From Atherix ibis (Eukaryota > Arthropoda > Insecta > Diptera > Athericidae), in contig OY282608.1 of assembly GCA_958298945.1 (NCBI GenBank), forward strand, positions 77,796,806 through 77,860,805: DNA of 64,000 bases. Direction: 5' to 3'. The notes beneath the pieces were generated by a model. It was not told the DNA's origin. It did no database searches and worked only from the letters and a program-made list of their open reading frames with translations. The position numbers and the translations under genes are program-made. Below, piece by piece: positions 45,866-55,153 of this stretch. The first letter of the stretch is position 1. Every line of letters begins with the position of its first letter.

Positions 45866-46603
45866 TGTTGGTTTTTGTTGGTTTGTTGGTTTGTTGGTTT
45901 GTTGGTTTGTTGGTTTGTTTGTTTGTTGCTTTGTTCGTTTGTTGGTTTTTTGGTTTGTTGGCTTGTTGACTTGTTGGTTTGTTGGTTTTTTGGCTTGTTG
46001 GTTTGTTGGTTTGTTGGTTTGTTGGTTTGTTTGTGTGTTGGTTTGTCCGTTTGCTGGCTTGTTGGTATGTTGGCTTGTTGCCTTGTTGGCTTGTTGGCTT
46101 GTTGGTTTGTTGGTTTGTTGGTTTGTTGGTTTGTTGGTTTATTGGTTTGGTGGCTTGTTGGCTTGTTGGTTTGTTGGTTTGTTGGTTTGTTGGTTTGTTT
46201 GTTTGTTGGTTTGTTGGTTTGTTGGTTTGTTGGTTTGTTGGTTTGTTGGCTTGTTGTTTTGTTGGTTTGTTTGTTTGTTGGCTTGTTTGTTTGTTGGCTT
46301 GTTTGTTTGATGGCTTGTTGGTTTGTTGTTTTGTTGGCTTCCTGGCTTGTTGGCAAGTTGGTTTGTTGGTTTGTTGGTTTGTTGGTTTGTTGGTTTGTTG
46401 GTTTGTTGGTTTGATGGTTTGTTGGTTTGTTGGTTTGTTGGTTTGTTGGTTTCTTGGTTTGTTGGTTTGTTGGTTTGTTGGTTTGTTGGTTTGTTGGTTT
46501 TTTGGTTTGTTGGTTTGTTGCTTTGTTGGATTGTTCGTTTGTTCGTTTGTTGGTTTTTTGGTTTGTTGGCTTGTTGGTTTTTTGGTTTGTTGGCTTGTTG
46601 GTT
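45866..46603. repeat. 746-bp abutting tandem duplication G, copy 2
   Basis: Follows copy 1 without a gap. The pure run after CAAG 46354 is interrupted by GGTTTGATGG and GGTTTCTTGG, which copy 1 lacks. It ends where GGTTTTTGTTGG of copy 1 would recur but the sequence reads GTTTTTTTGG. Confidence 0.9.
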
Positions 46604-46654
46604 TGTTGTTTTTTTGGTTTGTTGGCTTGTTGGTTTGTTGGCTTGTTGGTTTTT

Positions 46655-49600
46655 TGGTTTGTTGGTTTGTTGGTTTGTTGGTTTGTTGGTTTGTTGGTTT
46701 GTTGGATTGTTGGTTTGTTGGTTTGTTGGTTTGTTGGTTTGTTGGTTTGTTGGTTTGTTGGTTTGTTGGTTTGTTCGTTTGTTGGCTTGTTGGTTTGTTC
46801 GTGTGTTGGCTTGTTGGTTTGTTGGTTTGTTGGTTTGTTCGTTTGTTGGTTTGTTCGTTTGTTGGCTTGTTGGTTTGTTGGCTTGTTGGTTTGTTGGTTT
46901 GTTTGTTTGTTGGTTTGTTTGTTTGTTGGTTTGTTGGTTTGTTGGCTTGTTGGTTTGTTGGTTTTTTGGTTTGTTGGTTTGTTGGTTTGTTGGTTTGTTG
47001 GTTTGTTGGTTTATTTGTTTGTTGGTTTGTTGGCTTGTTTGTTTGTTGGCTTGTTGGCTTGTTGGTTTGTTGGTTTGTTTGTTTGTTGGTTTGTTCCTTT
47101 GTTGGCTTATTGGTTTGTTGGCTTGTTGGCATGTTGGTTTGTTGGTTTGTTGGTTTTTTGGTTTGTTGGTTTGTTGGTTTTTTGGTTTGTTGGCTTGTTG
47201 GTTTGTTGGTTTGTTGGTTTGTTGGCTTGATGGTTTGTTGGCTTGTTGGCTTGTTGGTTGTTGGTTTGTTGGTTTGTTGGTTTGTTGGTTTGTTGGTTTG
47301 TTGGTTTGTTGGTTTCTTGGTTTGTTGGTTTGTTGGTTTTTGGTTTGTTGGTTTGTTGGTTTGTTGGTTTATTGGTTTGTTTGTTTGTTGGTTTGTTCGT
47401 TTGTTGGCTTGTTGGTTTGTTCGTTTGTAGGCTTGTTGGTTTGTTGGCTTGTTGGCATGTTGGTTTCTTGGTTTGTTGGTTTGTTGGTTTGTTGGTTTGT
47501 TGGTTTGTTGGTTTGTTGGTTTGTTGGTTTGTTGGTTTTTTTGGTTTGTTGGTTTCTTGGTTTGTTGGTTTCTTGGTTTGTTGGTTTGTTGGTTTGTTGG
47601 TTTATTGGTTTGTTGGTTTGTTGGTTTGTTGGTTTGTTGGTTTGTTGGTTTGTTGGATTGTTGGTTTTTGGTTTGTAGGCGTGTTTGTTTGTTGGTTTGT
47701 TGGTTTGTTCGTTTGTCGGCTTGTTGGTTTGTTGGTTTGTTGGTTTGTTGGTTTGTTGGTTTGTTGGTTTATTTTTTTGTGGGTTTGTTGATCTGTTGGT
47801 TTGTTTGTTTGTTGTTTTGTTGGTTTTTTGGTTTGTTGGTTTGTTGGTTTGTTGGTTTGTTTGTGTGTTGGTTTGTCCGTTTGCTGGCTTGTTGGTTTGT
47901 TGGCTTGTTGCCTTGTTGGCTTGTTGGCTTGTTGGTTTGTTGGTTTGTTGGTTTGTTGGTTTGTTGGTTTATTGGTTTGTTGGCTTGTTGGCTTGTTGGT
48001 TTGTTGGTTTGTTGGTTTGTTGGTTTGTTGGTTTATTTGTTTGTTCGTTTGTTGGCTTATTGGTTTGTTGGCTTGTTGGCTTGTTGGCATGTTGGTTTGT
48101 TGGTTTGTTGGTTTGTTGGTTTGTTGGTTTGTTGGTTTGTTGGTTTTGTTGGTTTGTTGGTTTGTTGGTTTGTTGGTTTGTTGGTTTGTTGGTTTGTTGG
48201 TTTGTTAGTTTGCTGGTTTTTTGGTTTGTTGGCTTATTGGTTTGTTGGTTTGTTGGTTTGGTGGGTTGTTGGTTTGTTGGTTCCTTCGTTTGTTGGTTTT
48301 TTTGGTTTGTTGGTTTGTTGGTTTTTTGGTTTGTTGGCTTGTTGGTTTGTTGGTTTGTTGGTTTGTTGGTTTGTTGGTTTGTTGGTTTGTTGGTTTGTTG
48401 GTTTGTTGGTTTGTTGGTTTGTTGGTTTGTTGGTTTGTTCGTTTGTTGGTTTTTTGGTTTGTTGCTTTGTTGGTTTTTTGGTTTGTTGGCTTGTTGGTTT
48501 GTTGGTTTTTTGGTTTGTTGGCTTGTTGGTTTGTTGGCTTGTTGGCTTGTTGGTTTGTTCGTTTGTTGGTTTGTTGGTTTGTTGGTTTGTTGGTTTGTTG
48601 GCTTGTTGGTTGTTTGGCTTGTTGTCTTGTTGGTTGTTGGTTTGTTGGTTTGTTGGTTTGTTGGTTTGTTGGTTTGTTGGTTTGTTGGTTTGTTGGTTTG
48701 TTGGTTTGTTGGTTTGTTCGTTTGTTGGTTTGTTGGTTTGTTGGATTGTTGGTTTGTTGGTTTGTTTGTTTGTTGGTTTGTTCGTTTGTTGGCTTGTTGG
48801 TTTGTTCGTTTGTTGGCTTGTTGGTTTGTTGGCTTGTCGCAATGTTGGTTTCTTGGTTTGTTGGTTTGTTGGTTTGTTGGTTTGTTGGTTTGTTGGTTTG
48901 TTGGTTTGTTGGTTTGTTGGTTTGTTGGTATGTTGGTTTGTTGGTTTGTTGGTTTGTTGGTTTATTTGTTTGTTCGTTTGTTGGCTTGTTGGTTTGTTGG
49001 CTTGTTGGTTTGTTGGTTTGTTGGTTTGTTGGTTTGTTGGTTTGTTTGTTTGTTGCTTTGTTCGTTTGTTGGTTTTTTGGTTTGTTGGCTTGTTGGTTTG
49101 TTGGTTTGTTGGCTTGTTGGTTTGTTGGTTTGTTGGTTTGTTGGTTTGTTGGTTTGTTGGTTTGTTGGTTTGTTTGTTTGTTGGTTTGTTCGTTTGTTGG
49201 CTTGTTGGTTTATTGGTTTGTTGGTTTGTTGGTTTGTTGGTTTGTTGGTTTGTTGGTTTGTTGTTTTGTTGGTTTGCTTGTTTGTTGGATTGTTGGTTTG
49301 TTTGTTTTTTGGCTTGTTGGTTTGTTGGATTGTTGACTTGTTGGTCTGTTAGTTTGTTTGTTTGTTGGTTTGTTGGTTTATTGGTTTATTTGTGTGTTGG
49401 TTTGTTGGTTTTTGTTGGTTTGTTGGTTTGTTGGTTTGTTGGTTTGTTGGTTTGTTTGTTTGTTGCTTTGTTCGTTTGTTGGTTTTTTGGTTTGTTGGCT
49501 TGTTGACTTGTTGGTTTGTTGGTTTTTTGGCTTGTTGGTTTGTTGGTTTGTTGGTTTGTTGTTTTGTTTGTGTGTTGGTTTGTCCGTTTGCTGGCTTGTT

Positions 49601-49755
49601 GGTATGTTGGCTTGTTGCCTTGTTGGTTTGTTGGCTTGTTGGTTTGTTGGTTTGTTGGTTTGTTGGTTTGTTGGTTTGTTGGTTTATTGGTTTGTTGGCT
49701 TGTTGGCTTGTTGGTTTGTTGGTTTGTTGGTTTGTTGGTTTGTTTGTTTGTTGGT
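46655..49755. repeat. Segmental duplication F, copy 2
   Basis: Direct partner of 42384-45465. Its inner part (47790-49755) was itself duplicated to 50609-52620. It carries extra segments relative to copy 1, e.g. the GGTTCCTTCG word at about 48280, shared with 50.0 and 51.1 kb. Confidence 0.8.
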
Positions 49756-50608
49756 TTATTTGTTTGTTCGTTTGTTGGCTTATTGGTTTGTTGGCTTGTT
49801 GGCTTGTTGGCATGTTGGTTTGTTGGTTTGTTGGTTTGTTGGTTTGTTGGTTTGTTGGTTTGTTGGTTTGTTGGTTTGTTGGTTTGTTGGTTTGTTGGTT
49901 TATTGGTTTGTTGGTTTGTTGGTTTGTTGGTTTGTTAAATTGCTGGTTTTTTGGTTTGTTGGCTTATTGGTTTGTTGGTTTGTGGGTTTGGTGGGTTGTT
50001 GGTTTGTTGGTTCCTTCGTTTGTTGGTTTTTTTGGTTTGTTGGTTTGTTGGTTTTTTGGTTTGTTGGGTTGTTGGTTTGTTGGTTTGTTGGTTTGTTGGT
50101 TTGTTGGTTTGTTGGTTTGTTGGTTTGTTGGTTTGTTGGTTTGTTGGTTTGTTCGTTTGTTGGTTTTTTGGTTTGTTGGTTTGTTGGTTTTTTGGTTTGT
50201 TGGCTTGTTGGTTTGTTGGCTTGTTGGCTTGTTGGTTTGTTCGTTTGTTTGTTTGTTGGTTTGTTTTTTTGTTGGTTTGTTGGTTTATTGGCTTGTTGGT
50301 TGTTTGGCTTGTTGGCTTGTTGGTTGTTGGTTTGTTGGTTTGTTGGTTTGTTGGTTTGTTGGTTTGTTGGTTTGTTGGTTTGTTGGTTTGTTGGTTTGTT
50401 GGTTTGTTGGTTTGTTGGTTTGTTGGTTTGTTGGTTTGTTCGTTTGTTGGTTTGTTGGTTTTTAGGTTTGTTGGTTGGTTTGTTTGTTGGTTTGTTCGTT
50501 TGTTGGCTTGTTGGTTTGTTCGTTTGTTGGCTTGTTGGTTTGTTGGCTTGTTGGCATGTTGGTTTCTTGGTTTGTTGGTTTGTTGGTTTGTTGGTTTGTT
50601 GGTTTGTT

Positions 50609-52620
50609 GGTTTGTTGGTTTGTTTGTTTGTTGTTTTGTTGGTTTGTTGGTTTGTTGGTTTGTTGGTTTGTTGGTTTGTTTGTGTGTTGGTTTGTCCGTT
50701 TGCTGGCTTGTTGGTTTGTTGGCTTGTTGCCTTGTTGGCTTGTTGGCTTGTTGGTTTGTTGGTTTGTTGGTTTGTTGGTTTGTTGGTTTATTGGTTTGTT
50801 GGCTTGTTGGCTTGTCAGTTTGTTGGTTTGTTGGTTTGTTGGTTTATTTGTTTGTTCGTTTGTTGGCTTATTGGTTTGTTGGCTTGTTGGCTTGTTGGCA
50901 TGTTGGTTTGTTGGTTTGTTGGTTTGTTGGTTTGTTGGTTTGTTGGTTTGTTGGTTTGTTGGTTTTGTTGGGTTGTTGGTTTGATGGTTTGTTGGTTTGT
51001 TGGTTTGTTGGTTTGATGGTTTGTTAGTTTGCTGGTTTTTTGGTTTGTTGGCTTATTGGTTTGTTGGTTTGTTGGTTTGGTGGGTTGTTGGTTTGTTGGT
51101 TCCTTCGTTTGATGGTTTTTTTGGTTTGTTGGTTTGTTGGTTTTTTGGTTTGTTGGCTTGTTGGTTTGTTGGTTTGTTGGTTTGTTGGTTTGTTGGTTTG
51201 TTGGTTTGTTGGTTTGTTGGTTTGTTGGTTTGTTGGTTTGTTCGTTTGTTGGTTTTTTGGTTTGTTGGTTTGTTGGTTTTTTGGTTTGTTGGCTTGTTGG
51301 TTTGTTGGTTTTTTGGTTTGTTGGCTTGTTGGTTTGTTGGCTTGTTGGCTTGTTGGTTTGTTCGTTTGTTGGTTTGTTGGTTTGTTGGTTTGTTGGTTTG
51401 TTGGTTTGTTGGTTTGTTGGCTTGTTGGTTGTTTGGCTTGTTGGCTTGTTGGTTGTTGGTTTGTTGGTTTGTTGGTCTGTTGGTTTGTTGGTTTGTTGGT
51501 TTGTTGGTTTGTTGGTTTGTTGGTTTGTTGGTTTGTTCGTTTGTTGGTTTGTTGGTTTGTTGGTTTGTTGGTTTGTTTGTTTGTTGGTTTGTTCGTTTGT
51601 TGGCTTGTTGGTTTGTTCGTTTGTTGGCTTGTTGGTTTGTTGGCTTGTTGGCATGTTGGTTTCTTGGTTTGTTGATTTGTTGGTTTGCTGGTTTGTTGGT
51701 TTGTTGGTTTGTTGGTTTGTTGGTATGTTAGTTTGTTGGTTTGTTGGTTTGTTGGTTTATTTGTTTGTTCGTTTGTTGGCTTGTTGGTTTGTTGGCTTGT
51801 TGGTTTGTTGGTTTGTTGGTTTGTTGGTTTGTTGGTTTGTTTGTTTGTTGCTTTGTTCGTTTGTTGGTTTTTTGGTTTGTTGGCTTGTTGACTTGTTGGT
51901 TTGTTGGTTTGTTGGCTTGTTGGTTTTTTGGTTTGTTGGTTTGTTGGTTTGTTGGTTTGTTGGTTTGTTGGTTTGTTGGTTTGTTTGTTTGTTGGTTTGT
52001 TCGTTTGTTGGCTTGTTGGTTTATTGGTTTGTTGGTTTGTTGGTTTGTTGGTTTGTTGGTTTGTTGGTTTGTTGTTTTGTTGGTTTGCTTGTTTGTTGGA
52101 TTGTTGGTTTGTTTGTTTTTTGGCTTGTTGGTTTCATGGATTGTTGACTTGTTGGTCTGTTAGTTTGTTTGTTTGTTGGTTTGTTGGTTTATTGGTTTAT
52201 TTGTGTGTTGGTTTGTTGGTTTTTGTTGGTTTGTTGGTTTGTTGGTTTGTTGGTTTGTTTGTTTGTTGCTTTGTTCGTTTGTTGGTTTTTTAGTTTGTTG
52301 GCTTGTTGACTTGTTGGTTTGTTGGTTTTTTGGCTTGTTGGTTTGTTGGTTTCTTGGTTTGTTGGTTTGTTTGTGTGTTGGTTTGTCCCTTTGCTGGCTT
52401 GTTGGTTTGTTGGCTTGTTGCCTTGTTGGCTTGTTGGCTTGTTGGTTTGTTGGTTTGTTGGTTTGTTGGTTTGTTGGTTTATTGGTTTGTTGGCTTGTTG
52501 GCTTGTTGGTTTGTTGGTTTGTAGGTTTGTTGGTTTGTTGGTTTATTTGTTTGTTCGTTTGTTGGCTTATTGGTTTGTTGGCTTGTTGGCTTTTTGGCAT
52601 GTTGGTTTGTTGGTTTGTTG
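50609..52620. repeat. Segmental duplication H, copy 2 (partner 47790-49830)
   Basis: TGTTTTGT 47811/50630, GTCCG 47877/50696, GGTTGTTTGG 48608/51427, GGTCTG 49343/52153 and GTCCG/GTCCC 49583/52387 correspond. The offset is 2819, falling to about 2790. It differs by GTCCC for GTCCG at the right end and by TTTCATGGATTG at about 52134 where the partner reads TTTGTTGGATTG. Confidence 0.8.
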
Positions 52621-53189
52621 GTTTGTTGGTTTGTTTGTTTGTTGCTTTGTTCGTTTGTTGGTTTTTTGGTTTGTTGGCTTGTTGGTTTGTTGGTTTGTTG
52701 GCTTGTTGGTTTGTTGGTTTGTTGGTTTGTTGGTTTGTTGGTTTGTTGGTTTGTTGGTTTGTTCGTTTGTTGGTTTATTGGTTTGTTGGTTTGTTCGTTT
52801 GTTGGTTTGTTCATTTGTTGGCTTGTTGGTTTGTTGGCTTGTTGGTTTGTTGGTTTGTTGGTTTATTTGTTTGTTGGTTTGTTGGCTTGTTGGTTTGTTG
52901 GCTTGCTAGTTTGTTGGTTTGTTGGTTTGTTGGATTATTTGTTTGTTGGTTTGTTGGTCTGTTGGTTTGTTCGTTTGTTGGTTTGTTGGCTTGTTGGTTT
53001 GTTGGTTTGTTGGTTTGTTGGCTTGTTGGCTTGTTGGTTTGTTGGTTTGTTGGTTTGTTGGCATGTTGGTTTGTTGGTTTGTTGGTTTGTTGGTTTGTTG
53101 GTTTGTTGGTTTGTTGGTTTGTTGGTTTGTTGGTTTGTTGGTTTGTTGGTTTGTTGGTATGTTGGTTTGTTGGTTTGTTGGTTTGTTGG

Positions 53190-53800
53190 TTTGTTGGTTT
53201 ATTTGTTTGTTGGTTTGTTGGCTTGTTGGTTTGTTGGCTTGTTAGTTTGTTGGTTTGTTGGTTTGTTGGATTATTTGTTTGTTGGTTTGTTGGTTTGTTG
53301 GTTTGTTGGTTTGTTGGTTTGTTGGTTTGTTGGCTTGTTGGTTTGTTGGTTTGTTGGCTTATTGGTTTGTTGGCTTGTTGGCTTGTTGGTTTGTTGGTTT
53401 GTTGGTTTGTTGGCATGTTGGTTTGTTGGTTTGTTCGTTTGTTGGCTTGTTGGTTTATTGGCTAGTTGGCTTGTTGGCATGTTCGTTTGTTGGTTTTTTG
53501 GTTTGATGGTTTGTTGGTTTGTTGCCTTGTTGGCTTGTTGGATTGTTGCCTTGTTGGTTTGTTGGTTTGTTGGTTTGTTGGTTTGTTGGTTTGTTGGTTT
53601 GTTGGTTTGTTGGTTTGTTGGTTTGTTGGTTTGTTGGATTGTTGGTTTGTTGGTTTGTTGGTTTGTTGGTTTGTTGGTTTGTTGGTTTGTTGGTTTGTTG
53701 GTTTATTTGTTTGTTGGTTTGTTGGCTTGTTGGTTTGTTGGCTTGTTAGTTTGTTGGTTTGTTGATTTGTTGGATTATTTGTTTGTTGGTTTGTTGGTTT
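53190..53800. repeat. Segmental duplication I, copy 1 (partner 55333-55870)
   Basis: GGTTTATT 53196/55339, GGATTATT 53268/55411, CATGTTCG 53479/55613, GGATTGTTGCC (GATT 53541/55676) and GGTTTATT 53700/55787 correspond. The offset falls from 2143 to 2087, i.e. 48 bp (six octamers) fewer in the second copy. GTTGCCTTGTTGG here is GTTGCCCTGTTGG in the partner. Confidence 0.8.
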
Positions 53801-54540
53801 GTTGGTTTGTTGGTTTGTTGGTTTGTTGGTTTGTTGGTTTGTTGGTTTGTTGGTTTGTTGGTTTGTTGGTTTGTTGGTTTGTTGGCTTGTTGGTTTGTTG
53901 GCTTGTTAGTTTGTTGGTTTTTTTGGTTTGTTGGATTATTTGTTTGTTGGTTTGTTGGTTTGTTGGTTTGTTGGCTTGTTAGTTTGTTGGCTTGTTGGTT
54001 TGTTGGCTTGTTGGCTTGTTGGTTTGTTGGTTTGTTGGTTTGTTGGCATGTTGGTTTGTTGGTTTGTTGGTTTGTTGGTTTGTCGGTTTGTTGGTTTGTT
54101 GATTTGTTGGCTTGTTAGTTTGTTGGCTTGTTGGTCTGTTGGCTTGTTGGCTTGTTGGTTTGTTGATTTGTTGGTTTGTTGGTTTATTGGTATGTTCGTT
54201 TGTTGGCTTGTTGGTTTGTTGGCTTGTTGGTTTGTTCGTTTGTTGGTTTATTGGTTTGTTGGTTTGTTCGTTTGTTGGTTTGTTCATTTGTTAGCTTGGT
54301 GGTTTGTTGGCTTGTTGGTTTGTTGGTTTGTTGGTTTGTTGGTTTGTTTGTTTGTTGGGTTGTTCGTTTGTTGGTTTGTTCGTTTGTTGGCTTGTTGGTT
54401 TATTGGTTTGTTGGTTTATTGGCTTGTTGGTTTGTTGGCTTGTTGGTTTGTTGGTTTGTTGGTTTGTTGGTTTGTTGGTTTGTTGGTTTGTTGGTTTGTT
54501 TGTTTGTTGGTTTGTTCGTTTGTTGGCTTGTTGGTTTATT

Positions 54541-55153
54541 GGTTTGTTGGTTTGTTGGTTTGTCGGTTTGTTGTTTTGTTGGTTTGTTTGTTTGTTGGTT
54601 TGTTTGTTTTTTGGCTTGTTGGTTTGTTGGCTTGTTGGCTTGTTGGTCTGTTAGTTTGTTTGTCGTTGGTTTGTTGGTTTATTTGTTTGTTCGTTTGTTG
54701 GCTTGTTGGTTTGTTGGTTTGTTGTTTTGTTTGTTTGTTGGTTTGTTGGCTTGTTGGTTTGTTGGCTTGTTGGTTTGTTGGCTTATTGGCTTGTTGGTTT
54801 GTTGGTTTGTTGGTTTTTTGGCATGTTGGTTTGTTGGTTTGTTGGTTTGTTGGTTTGTTGGTTTGTTGGTTTGTTGGTTTGTTGATTTGTTGGTTTGTTG
54901 GTTTGTTGGTTTATTTGTTTGTTCGTTTGTTGGTTTGTTGGTATGTTGGTTTGTTGGTTTGTTGATTTGTTGGTTTGTTGGTTTGTCGGTTTGTTGTTTT
55001 GTTGGTTTATTTGTTTGTTGGTTTGTTTGTTTTTTGGCTTGTTGGTTTGTTGGCTTGTTGGCTTGTTGGTCTATTAGTTTGTTTGTCGTTGGTTTGTTGG
55101 TTTGTTGGTTTATTTGTTTGTTCGTTTGTTGGCTTGTTGGTTTGTTGGTTTGT
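54541..55153. repeat. 423-bp tandem repeat of TGTCGG ... TGTCGTTGG block
   Basis: GTCGG at 54562 and 54985, and TGTCGTTGG at 54661 and 55084, are both 423 bp apart. The matching segments run about 54541-54722 and 54964-55153. A related third block lies near 56095-56190, ending in TGTCGTTAG. Since 423 is not a multiple of 8, a phase slip was copied with the unit. Confidence 0.75.

Larger units (their letters stand above)
42384..52620. repeat. Domain III: GTCCGTTTGCTGG-type octamer satellite, heavily duplicated
   Basis: The diagnostic word GTCCGTTTGCTGG (CC start) occurs at 43611, 45301, 46047, 47877, 49583 and 50696, with a CCC variant at 52387. GGTTGTTTGGCTTG occurs at 44341, 48608, 50298 and 51427. 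GTCGCAATG occurs at 44561 and 48836. Spacings of about 1690-1706 bp recur (43611-45301, 47877-49583, 48608-50298, 50696-52387), which suggests a higher-order period of about 1.7 kb, later interrupted by a 746-bp tandem duplication. The GGCAAG word is almost gone (only 45608 and 46354), and the TTCTTCG dimer is absent. Confidence 0.75.

Noticed and set aside
52130..52145. TTTCATGG as a further TTCATCG marker copy
   Set aside because: It is followed by GATTGTTGACTTG and corresponds to TTTGTTGGATTG in the partner duplication, so it is a private substitution and not the domain I word.
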